Position numbers and translations under genes: made by a program
Assembly: GCA_027314465.1 (NCBI GenBank)
Contig: DAHVAU010000059.1
Coordinates: 1-11,830 of the forward strand
Direction: 5' to 3'
Source of the DNA: Microcaldota archaeon
GTDB lineage: Archaea; Micrarchaeota; Micrarchaeia; Micrarchaeales; CABMGC01
DNA: 11,830 nucleotides
In this document: one piece after another, positions 6,699 through 11,830 of the stretch
Position numbering within the stretch: position 1 is the first letter of the stretch
How the letters are laid out: each line of letters begins with the position of its first letter
The notes under the pieces: generated by a model
What the model was told of the DNA's origin: nothing
What the model saw: the letters and a program-made list of their open reading frames with translations, nothing else
Database searches by the model: none

Positions 6699-8453
6699 AT
6701 GGGCGAATCACTCCGAGATCTTATATTCCTGTCCAACGGCATAACCTCGGCCCTGGAGCTTGGAGGGGACGTGGTATGGTTCCCGTGCCCGAGGTTTGAC
6801 TCCCCCACCATATTCTGCAGCATACTTGATTCGCGCAAGGGGGGCCACTTCTCAATGTGCCCGACAACCAGATACAAGGTGGAGTCAAGGTATATGGGCA
6901 ACTCCCTGGTGGTAGAGAACGTTTTCACCACGCGCGCCGGAAAACTGGTCACAAAGGACTTCCTGCAGCTCGGAGCCACTGCCATAATAAGAGTATTCAA
7001 GAGCGACGTGCCGTTCAAGGCTGACATAGACCCAGCGTTCATGTACGGAAGCAAGGTGCCGTCGCTGGAGACCACAAGCTACGGGCTCAAGTTCACTACA
7101 GAGGGGCAGCAGGACTGCCTCTATGTCACAGTGAAGGGCAAGTACAGGCTGTCTGGCACTACGCTTGAGTTCGAGCCGGGAAGCGGATACATAGTCGCAT
7201 CGTACTCGGAGTACGAGAGGTACAAGGTGTTCGACAACGACAGCATAGAGTTCGTCAATCCTTCCAAGGCTCTCAACGCCAGCTTCGAGTACAGCAGACA
7301 GAACCTCTCTAACGCCGTGAAGGTGAGCGAGTTCAGCAAGGCCTATTACAGGTCTATACTGGTGCTGCTCGGCCTGACATACAGGGCATCGTGGGGCGTC
7401 ATAGCAGCCGCAACCACCTCCATGCCAACGGTTATCGGCGGAGACAACAACTGGGACTACAGATATGTGTGGATAAGGGACTCGTCATACGCCATAGAGG
7501 CGCTTAGCAGCTGCGGGCTGATAAGCCATGCAAACAAGGTTCTCGATTTCCTGATCAGCAACGTCGATGTGTCTTCAAAGCCTTTCGTGCACCCTCTGTT
7601 CACTGTGGACGGGCTTGAGGTTCCTCTTGAGCGCAAGCTCAACTGGCTGAGCGGATACAGGAACTCAAAGCCGGTGCGCATAGGCAACATCGCATACATA
7701 CAGATGCAAAAAGACTGCGAAGGCGACTTCATGAGCGCCTTCTACAAGTACTTCAAGCAGTCCGGGGACATGATATACCTAAAGGAGAATATGTGGGCCA
7801 TAGAGGCGCTTGCAGAATGGGCGAGCAGGACCTGGAGGAAGCCGAGCCTGAGCATGTGGGAGGAGAGGCTGGAGGAGAGGCACTTCGTGCATACAAAAGT
7901 GATGGACTGGGTGATACTTGACAGGGCAAGCAAGTTCTACAAGGCAATAGGCATGCCCGCAAGGGCCAGGCACTACATGGACATAAGTAGGGAGGTCAAG
8001 GCTGATATAATGAGGCACGGGACCATAGGAACAGGGTCATCAACGATGTTCGTCAAGCAGTACGGCAGCCAGGAGGTTGACTCGTCGCTGCTCATGCTTC
8101 CGCTGTATGGATTCGTTGATGCCGATTCGCAGGTATTCTCTAACACCCTCAGCACGATAGAGAGGCGTCTGTACGTCAAGGGCGGCGTGCTGCTCAGAAA
8201 CGAGAACGATTTCGAGGGCGAGATAGCGTACCCGTTCACCCTTGTGAACACATGGCTTGCGAGGGTATATGCCAAGAGGGGAGAACCCACAAAGGCCAGG
8301 GAGACCATAGTCAACCTCCTGAAGTACTCGAATAAGCACATGCTTATGAGCGAGAGGGTGGATCCAAAGCTTAACGAGCCAACCGGAAACTTCCCGCAGC
8401 TCTTCCCCCATGCGGGATTAATAGAAGCGATAATAGAGTACAACAACAGGTAA
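6699..8453 (+). CDS. GH15 family glycosidase (glucoamylase or trehalase type)
   Basis: GH15 enzymes are inverting exo-glycosidases that release glucose from alpha-glucans or, in some archaea, cleave trehalose. This 584-aa protein has the family layout: an N-terminal beta-sandwich (about 1-205, including NGITSALE and WFPCPRFDSPTIF) and an (alpha/alpha)6 barrel (about 215-584). Barrel motifs include NWDYRYVWIRDSSYAIEAL (251-269), MWEERLEERHFVHTKVMDW (386-404) with the probable general acid in WEE (388/389), and NENDFEGEIAYPF (501-513) with the probable general base E508. GNFPQLFPHAGLIEAI follows near the C-terminus. There is no signal peptide, so it should act on internal glycogen, trehalose or oligosaccharide. 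The start lies immediately after the upstream stop with no close Shine-Dalgarno, which suggests coupling. It ends 15 bp from the convergent rtcB stop. Family is certain; substrate is not. Confidence 0.93.
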   Translation: MGESLRDLIFLSNGITSALELGGDVVWFPCPRFDSPTIFCSILDSRKGGHFSMCPTTRYKVESRYMGNSLVVENVFTTRAGKLVTKDFLQLGATAIIRVFKSDVPFKADIDPAFMYGSKVPSLETTSYGLKFTTEGQQDCLYVTVKGKYRLSGTTLEFEPGSGYIVASYSEYERYKVFDNDSIEFVNPSKALNASFEYSRQNLSNAVKVSEFSKAYYRSILVLLGLTYRASWGVIAAATTSMPTVIGGDNNWDYRYVWIRDSSYAIEALSSCGLISHANKVLDFLISNVDVSSKPFVHPLFTVDGLEVPLERKLNWLSGYRNSKPVRIGNIAYIQMQKDCEGDFMSAFYKYFKQSGDMIYLKENMWAIEALAEWASRTWRKPSLSMWEERLEERHFVHTKVMDWVILDRASKFYKAIGMPARARHYMDISREVKADIMRHGTIGTGSSTMFVKQYGSQEVDSSLLMLPLYGFVDADSQVFSNTLSTIERRLYVKGGVLLRNENDFEGEIAYPFTLVNTWLARVYAKRGEPTKARETIVNLLKYSNKHMLMSERVDPKLNEPTGNFPQLFPHAGLIEAIIEYNNR

Positions 8454-8468
8454 CTGGCAATATGCCTG

Positions 8469-9848
8469 CTACCCCTTGACCACTGCAATAGGCACGTTCC
8501 TTGAGACTGCCTTTGCAAGACCGCAATTCTCGACTACGCCTACAACTCTGTCTACGTCCTTGTATGTCCATTCTGCCTCTTCGCTCACAAGCTTCTTAGT
8601 GCGTATGCGTATCTCTATGTTCTTTGAGCGCAGGGATTCCAACGTCCTGGAGGCCGGTATCTCGCGCAGTGCCTGGTGCCTGCTCATGACCCTGCCGGCG
8701 CCGTGGCATGCGGACCCGAAGGTCTCCTTCATAGCGCCCTGCTGGCCGCACAGCACATAGCTTGCAGTGCCCATGCTTCCGGGTATAAGCACTGGCTGGC
8801 CTACGCTACGATACATCTTTGGTATCTCCATGCTGCCGCTCGCAAACGCGCGCGTCGCTCCCTTGCGGTGCACGTACACATTGCGCTTCGCTCCCTCTAC
8901 AATATGCTCCTCCATCTTGACTATATTGTGCGACAGGTCGTAGAGTATGTCCATCCCCATCTCATCGCTGCTTCTTGCGAATGCCTCCTCAAAGCTCTTA
9001 CGTATCGAGTTCGTTATTATCTGCCTGTTTGCAAATGCATAGTTTACCGCGCTGCGCATCGCTCCCAGATAGCTGTCCGCTTCCCTGCTGCCTACATGCG
9101 CCCAGCTCAGTTCAGGATCCACCAGGTGTATGTCATGCCTCTTCTGGTACTCCACAAGGGTGCGTAGGTAGTCGCTGCATATCTGGTGCCCGAACCCTCG
9201 CGATCCGGTGTGAACCATCACAACGATCTGCCCTTCATGAAGTCCGTATGCCTTTGCAATCCTGCTGTCAAGTATCCTCTCGACTCTCTGGACCTCAAGG
9301 AAATGGTTTCCCGCTCCAAGCGTGCCCAATTCGTATAGCCCCCTGTTCTTGGCGGTGCTGCTCACCTGCGCAAAATCTGCGCCGTCAATCGCCCCGTTCT
9401 CTTCAATCCTGTCAAGGTCCTCCTTCCTCCCGAATCCCCTGTCCACCATGTACGCTGCGCCATCATGGGCGACGCCCTCAAGGTCCTTGTTAGAGAGGCC
9501 GATCCTCAGTCTGCTCCCAACTCCGCTGGGTATGTTCCTGAACAGCGTGTCGCATAGATTCGCCATGTTGCTACGCACCTGCGACTCATCCAGCGTCGTC
9601 TTTATCAGCCTGACGCCGCAGTTGATGTCAAATCCGGCCATTCCTGGGGATATCACCCCATTCTCGGCGTCAAATGCCACCACTCCGCCTATGGGAAAGC
9701 CGTAGCCCTCGTGTCCGTCTGGCATCACAAGCACATTGCCGACGATTCCAGGAAGCGTGGCGGCATTTGCCGCCTGCTGCACAGTCCTGTCCTTGCCTAT
9801 GCGCTCCATCATTACCTTGTCAGAGTACAGTATGACGTCCGTGTTCAT
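8469..9848 (-). CDS. rtcB: RtcB tRNA-splicing ligase (3'-phosphate/5'-OH RNA ligase)
   Basis: RtcB joins tRNA exon halves after intron excision, using GTP and Mn2+ to seal a 2',3'-cyclic phosphate to a 5'-OH. Visible residues, counted from the ATG at 9848: D74 and C77 in DINCGVRL, H182 in NHFLEVQ, H213 in VMVHTGSRGFGH, H307 in LSHNIVKMEEH, and H382 in CHGAGRVMSR, the site that receives guanylate. These match P. horikoshii D95, C98, H203, H234, H329 and H404 with an offset of 21-22 residues, so the annotated ATG leaves the protein about 21 residues short. The upstream frame stays open for 25 codons and reads like the missing N-terminus (LDENRFAIRKGAQPG), but has no ATG, GTG or TTG. ATA at 9908-9906 or ATT at 9902-9900 are candidate starts. 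A weak GGGAG lies before the 9848 ATG. The gene diverges from an intron-containing tRNA-Leu. Confidence 0.96.
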   Translation of the reverse strand: MNTDVILYSDKVMMERIGKDRTVQQAANAATLPGIVGNVLVMPDGHEGYGFPIGGVVAFDAENGVISPGMAGFDINCGVRLIKTTLDESQVRSNMANLCDTLFRNIPSGVGSRLRIGLSNKDLEGVAHDGAAYMVDRGFGRKEDLDRIEENGAIDGADFAQVSSTAKNRGLYELGTLGAGNHFLEVQRVERILDSRIAKAYGLHEGQIVVMVHTGSRGFGHQICSDYLRTLVEYQKRHDIHLVDPELSWAHVGSREADSYLGAMRSAVNYAFANRQIITNSIRKSFEEAFARSSDEMGMDILYDLSHNIVKMEEHIVEGAKRNVYVHRKGATRAFASGSMEIPKMYRSVGQPVLIPGSMGTASYVLCGQQGAMKETFGSACHGAGRVMSRHQALREIPASRTLESLRSKNIEIRIRTKKLVSEEAEWTYKDVDRVVGVVENCGLAKAVSRNVPIAVVKG

Positions 9849-9936
9849 GCCCGGCTGCGCTCCCTTTCTTATCGCGAATCTGTTCTCGTCTAACGTCTCA
9901 ATTTCTATGCAAACACCGAGGGATTAACAGGGGAAG

Positions 9937-9945
9937 TATTAAATA
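9937..9945 (-). promoter_or_regulatory. TATA box for rtcB
   Basis: Minus-strand TATTTAATA. The usual 27-bp spacing puts the transcript start near 9914, well upstream of the ATG at 9848 and 6 nt before an in-frame ATA codon at 9908. This supports an N-terminus upstream of the ATG. Confidence 0.5.
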
Positions 9946-9984
9946 TGAGTAACCATGTTATAAATACGCACGTTGGAAAAAGCT

Positions 9985-10014
9985 CCCACATTTAAAAATA
10001 GATTTAAATATGGG
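9985..10014. repeat. Imperfect inverted repeat around the tRNA-Leu TATA box
   Basis: CCCACATTTAAA (9985-9996) and TTTAAATATGGG (10003-10014) are reverse complements at 11 of 12 positions, separated by AATAGA. The right arm contains the predicted TATA box of tRNA-Leu, so a protein bound here would compete with TBP. Part of the symmetry comes from self-complementary TTTAAA, which weakens the case. Confidence 0.4.
10003..10010 (+). promoter_or_regulatory. TATA box for tRNA-Leu
   Basis: TTTAAATA centred about 27 bp before the first tRNA nucleotide at 10034. A further TATA-like TTATAAATA lies at 9958-9966, with no assigned target. Confidence 0.6.
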
Positions 10015-10103
10015 TGTTGCAATTAATACGCGTGCAGGGATGGCGGAGCCTGGTCAAACGCGGCAGACTCAAGATCTGTTGGCTTAGGCCTACGAGAGTT
10101 CAA

Positions 10104-10117
10104 AATTATATGAACAA
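10104..10117 (+). other. tRNA intron (position 58/59) in a bulge-helix-bulge
   Basis: In the precursor GTTC (10098-10101) pairs with GAAC (10112-10115). This 4-bp helix is flanked by two 3-nt bulges, AAA at 10102-10104 and AAA at 10116-10118. Below it GAGA (10094-10097) pairs with TCTC (10119-10122). This is the archaeal splicing endonuclease motif in relaxed form, with the inner side only a 7-nt loop. The endonuclease cuts between bulge nucleotides 2 and 3, after 10103 and after 10117. That excises 14 nt and joins nucleotides 58 and 59. Confidence 0.85.
10105..10111 (+). promoter_or_regulatory. Possible TATA box inside the tRNA intron
   Basis: ATTATAT, the terminal loop of the intron, is the only AT-rich block upstream of the next gene. 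Its centre is 30 bp before the ATG at 10138, close to the 27-bp spacing of other promoters here. It could drive a leaderless mRNA for the C39-like gene; read-through from the tRNA promoter is the alternative. Confidence 0.4.
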
Positions 10118-10137
10118 ATCTCTCTCCCTGCATCGTA

Positions 10138-10887
10138 ATGCGCAAAAGTTCCGAGATGGCGACCATGGCGAGCAAGAAGGCATCATCTAATAAGGCGGTT
10201 CACCGCCCCCAGACTACCTCTCAGAGGTCAAAGGCCAAGCCCAGGGAGAAGGTGCTGTTTGAGATAGAACACTATCCACAGACAGAGGAGTTCACAAGCT
10301 CTGCTGCCTGTGCAATGATGGTACTCAAGCACCTGAATCCGGAATTCAAGATGAGGAAGGAGGAAGAGTACAGCATATGGCAGGAGGCCGTGAACGGAAG
10401 CGTGTGGCACGGGTCGAAGTACGGGCTTGCATATTCAATAGCCAAGAGGGGCGCAAAGGTAAAGATAGTAAGCAACACCAAGGATGAGGGATACGACAGG
10501 AAGCTCGCTGTCTACGAGAACGTCAACCTCGATACCCTAACAGCATCATACAACGAGATTAAGAAGAAGTCGGAGGACCTAAGTGTCGGAGAGGAGTACA
10601 CCTCCAGCATATCAGTCAACGGCATAAAAAAGGCCCTATCATCAAATCAGATACCAATAGTGCTCATAGACGCCAATGCGCTGAATCCCTATCTGGAATC
10701 CTCGCCGCACTGGATAGTGGTAAAGGGTTATGACAAGGACGCATTCTACATAAACGACCCGTACTCGGACAGCACCATAACCCTTGACCATGACGCGTTC
10801 AAGCAGGCTCTTGGATACGACAACAACTTCCACGTAATACTTACCGACGCGCGCCGCAGGCCCAACGCCAGGCCTAAGAAGAGCTGA
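10138..10887 (+). CDS. Peptidase C39-like protein, catalytic Cys apparently replaced by Ser
   Basis: This 249-aa protein has a basic, Ser/Lys-rich N-terminus (1-38) without a signal peptide, followed by a papain-fold C39-like domain (about 39-236). The family pattern is Q-x5-C-G-P near the start of the core helix, then HW and ND/DP later. Here HYPQTEEFTSSAACAMMVL gives Q48 and, six residues on, S54 where the catalytic cysteine is expected; C58 lies one helical turn away. H191 in SPHWIVVKGY and N206/D207 in YINDPYS keep the His and Asn/Asp positions. It may be a non-proteolytic member or use C58; neither is shown. The C-terminus is basic (RRRPNARPKKS). The start lies 5 nt after tRNA-Leu, and in-frame ATGs at 10156 and 10165 are alternatives. 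No Shine-Dalgarno is visible. Confidence 0.75.
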   Translation: MRKSSEMATMASKKASSNKAVHRPQTTSQRSKAKPREKVLFEIEHYPQTEEFTSSAACAMMVLKHLNPEFKMRKEEEYSIWQEAVNGSVWHGSKYGLAYSIAKRGAKVKIVSNTKDEGYDRKLAVYENVNLDTLTASYNEIKKKSEDLSVGEEYTSSISVNGIKKALSSNQIPIVLIDANALNPYLESSPHWIVVKGYDKDAFYINDPYSDSTITLDHDAFKQALGYDNNFHVILTDARRRPNARPKKS

Positions 10888-10990
10888 TGCCTCTCACGGC
10901 CCTTTAGGCGCGCCGACTGCTTGTGCTAACATCAGACCTGACTATTGTGATGTGACCTGCCTGCCGGAATCGCAGGCGCCTAATCGCTGC
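10888..10990. other. Convergent intergenic region with several inverted repeats
   Basis: This gap lies between the stops of two convergent genes. TTAGGCGC (10904-10911) and GCGCCTAA (10976-10983) are perfect reverse complements. Inside them ACATCA (10929-10934) pairs with TGATGT (10948-10953), and GCCTGC (10959-10964) pairs with GCAGGC (10972-10977); the last overlaps the outer stem by 2 nt. No T-rich terminator follows. It could be a 3' processing or termination structure, or a small RNA. Confidence 0.4.
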
Positions 10991-11368
10991 TCAGTTCTTT
11001 AGCAGAAGGTTGTGCACTATGCCTCCCACTATCCAGTTCTTTCTTGATGACGGCGTATCCTTTATGCGCACCCTGCTCCTTGTCACTGACTTAAGGGCAT
11101 TGTAGCACTTCACGCACATGAGCCTGCGGTTCACGGCCCCATTGCGTACATACTCGTCCCTCTCCTGTATGTATCTTGGAGGCACGATCTTCACCTCTGC
11201 TCTCTTGAGGAGCCTGTTGCACGAGATGCAACTGTTCTCCACCATGTAAGCAAGGTCCCTGCGCTCTGCGTCCTCTACGCTGTAGAGCGCGTTGTCCGAG
11301 GCCGAAAGCTTTGTGTCAAAAAGACTGCAGCCTCTCCCTGTCCCATCACTGTCTACCCAATCTACCAT
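10991..11368 (-). CDS. Small zinc-ribbon-like protein of unknown function
   Basis: I recognise no family. From the ATG at 11368 the protein is about 125 aa; in-frame GTG (11377), TTG (11395) and TTG (11407) are alternative starts. Two cysteine pairs, CISC and CVKC, lie 34 residues apart and should bind one zinc. The spacer holds a basic stretch (NRLLKRAEVKIVPPRYIQERDEY), and the part after the second pair is strongly basic (NALKSVTRSRVRIKDTPSSRKNW), which hints at nucleic-acid binding (inference). It ends in a hydrophobic GGIVHNLLLKN. A TATA-like element at 11421-11430 would put the transcript start near 11398, which makes the TTG at 11407 unlikely. The gene is divergent from carbamate kinase and convergent with the C39-like gene. 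Confidence 0.6.
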   Translation of the reverse strand: MVDWVDSDGTGRGCSLFDTKLSASDNALYSVEDAERRDLAYMVENSCISCNRLLKRAEVKIVPPRYIQERDEYVRNGAVNRRLMCVKCYNALKSVTRSRVRIKDTPSSRKNWIVGGIVHNLLLKN

Positions 11369-11420
11369 ATACCCCACTGTGGATTCCTTCCCCAACCCAC
11401 AAATCAATTACAGCATACCT

Positions 11421-11430
11421 TATATTTATA
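11421..11430. promoter_or_regulatory. TATA element between zinc protein and carbamate kinase genes
   Basis: TATATTTATA reads as a TATA box in both directions and is the only strong one in the gap. For carbamate kinase it predicts a transcript start near 11452 and a leader of about 20 nt, with a G-rich ribosome-binding candidate (GGGGCAGG, 11461-11468) before the ATG. For the minus gene it predicts a start near 11398. Confidence 0.5.
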
Positions 11431-11471
11431 CGTTTTGAATTAGTGGAATAGCGGGTCTAAGGGGCAGGATA

Positions 11472-11830
11472 ATGGGCAGGTATGTCGTCGCACTCGGGGG
11501 CAATGCGCTCAGCGCCAAGTCGCTCAAGTCAGCCGGCAGGGCCATAGCCAGGCTATATGCATCCGGCAGTGAGGTGGTGGTGACCCATGGCAACGGACCG
11601 CAGGTAGGCGAGCTTGCAGCGTCAAGCAGCCTCAACCTCTCGCTACTAACTGCCCAGACCCAGGCGTGGATAGGCTCGGTGATAGAGGACGGGATAGCAT
11701 CGCAACTGCGCCGGCTGGGGAGAAGGCGCAGCTATGACCTGGTGGAGGTGGTGCTGACAAGGGTGGCAGTCTCGCCCCACGCAGCAGCATTCAGCAACCC
11801 TACAAAGCCCATAGGCAGGTTCTACACCAA
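11472..11830 (+). CDS. arcC: Carbamate kinase, 5' part (runs off window)
   Basis: Carbamate kinase transfers phosphate between carbamoyl phosphate and ADP, making ATP in the last step of arginine deiminase or agmatine/purine fermentation routes. The 119 visible residues show the amino-acid kinase start VVALGGNAL (residues 5-13), the phosphate-binding VVTHGNGPQVG (about 36-46), LTAQTQAWIG (AxTQ motif), and NPTKPIGRFY, which is specific for carbamate kinase within the superfamily. The spacing from GGNAL to HGNGPQVG and from there to the TQ motif is about 10 residues shorter each than in bacterial ArcC, so this is a compact version. The frame is open to the window edge, with no stop. The ATG at 11472 is preceded by a G-rich stretch and a TATA element at 11421-11430. 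The C-terminal half, with the nucleotide-binding part, is not visible. Confidence 0.9.
   Translation, partial: MGRYVVALGGNALSAKSLKSAGRAIARLYASGSEVVVTHGNGPQVGELAASSSLNLSLLTAQTQAWIGSVIEDGIASQLRRLGRRRSYDLVEVVLTRVAVSPHAAAFSNPTKPIGRFYT

Larger units (their letters stand above)
10034..10132 (+). tRNA. tRNA-Leu (anticodon CAA) with a 14-nt T-loop intron
   Basis: This is a type II tRNA with perfect acceptor stem GCAGGGA/TCCCTGC and discriminator A at 10132. The D-stem is GCG/CGC with loop GAGCCTGGTCAAA. The anticodon stem is GCAGA/TCTGT with loop CTCAAGA, so the anticodon CAA (10070-10072) reads UUG. The long variable arm can pair GGC/GCC. The T-stem GAGAG (10094-10098) and CTCTC (10120-10124) enclose 21 nt instead of 7. 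Removing 14 nt (10104-10117) restores the standard TTCAAAT loop, and the mature tRNA is then 85 nt. CCA is not encoded. There is no intron at the usual 37/38 position. The precursor is expected to need splicing endonuclease and the divergently encoded RtcB. Confidence 0.93.

Noticed and set aside
9957..9966. Extra TATA-like box (TTATAAATA) as the promoter of an unannotated RNA
   Set aside because: A start about 27 bp downstream would fall inside the tRNA-Leu promoter, and no structured RNA or ORF begins there.
10885..10955. Box C/D sRNA in the convergent gap
   Set aside because: CTGA and GTGATGT are suitably close for D'/C', but no proper C box and D box flank them at guide distance.
11369..11407. 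TTG start at 11407 for the zinc-ribbon protein
   Set aside because: It lies only about 18 bp from the TATA centre, so it would be at or upstream of the expected transcript start.
1..11830. CRISPR arrays, insertion sequences, integrases, phage genes
   Set aside because: No spaced direct repeats, transposase motifs or terminal repeats were seen. The two tRNA genes have no neighbouring integrase or duplicated 3' end.

Overview
This window looks archaeal. It encodes an aFib-type fibrillarin, an RtcB tRNA ligase, an archaeal-type GH15 glycosidase and a carbamate kinase. It has a tRNA-Leu whose T-loop carries a short bulge-helix-bulge intron. AT-rich TATA boxes recur about 27 bp before start codons, with no Shine-Dalgarno sequence in between, which is the pattern of leaderless archaeal transcription. 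Tight packing (4-54 bp gaps between several genes), heavy use of ATA for isoleucine and many unrecognised small zinc-ribbon proteins would fit a small-genome lineage such as Micrarchaeota/DPANN. That lineage assignment is inference, not shown directly.

Layout from left to right. tRNA-Gln(TTG) lies on the minus strand at 77-149. A small basic unknown protein follows at 321-566 (+). It converges on a response regulator at 571-1767 (-) with an unusual HTH-REC-degenerate GGDEF order. A membrane-anchored, sequon-rich surface protein at 1871-2827 (+) converges on a large soluble GAF/PAS histidine kinase at 2832-5102 (-). The kinase and fibrillarin (5157-5816, +) diverge from what appears to be one symmetric TATA element. 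Fibrillarin is followed by a zinc-ribbon helical protein (5859-6698), whose stop codon abuts the start of a GH15 glycosidase (6699-8453). The glycosidase converges on rtcB (8469-9848, probably extending upstream to about 9908). Divergent from rtcB is the intron-containing tRNA-Leu(CAA) at 10034-10132. A C39-peptidase-like protein starts 5 nt after it. A structured 103-bp convergent gap, a small CxxC/CxxC protein (minus) and the 5' part of a carbamate kinase (plus, running off the window) complete the window.

How the parts connect. The kinase and response regulator are plausible signalling partners, although a convergent surface-protein gene separates them. The GH15 enzyme and the zinc-ribbon protein are probably translationally coupled. 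The most distinctive locus is 9848-10140. The RNA ligase that seals tRNA exons sits back-to-back with a tRNA whose intron can be placed to the nucleotide: removing 14 nt restores a standard T-loop. The AT-rich core of that intron also lies at TATA-box distance from the start codon of the next gene. In addition, rtcB appears to lack any AUG/GUG/UUG codon at the position where its conserved N-terminus should begin.
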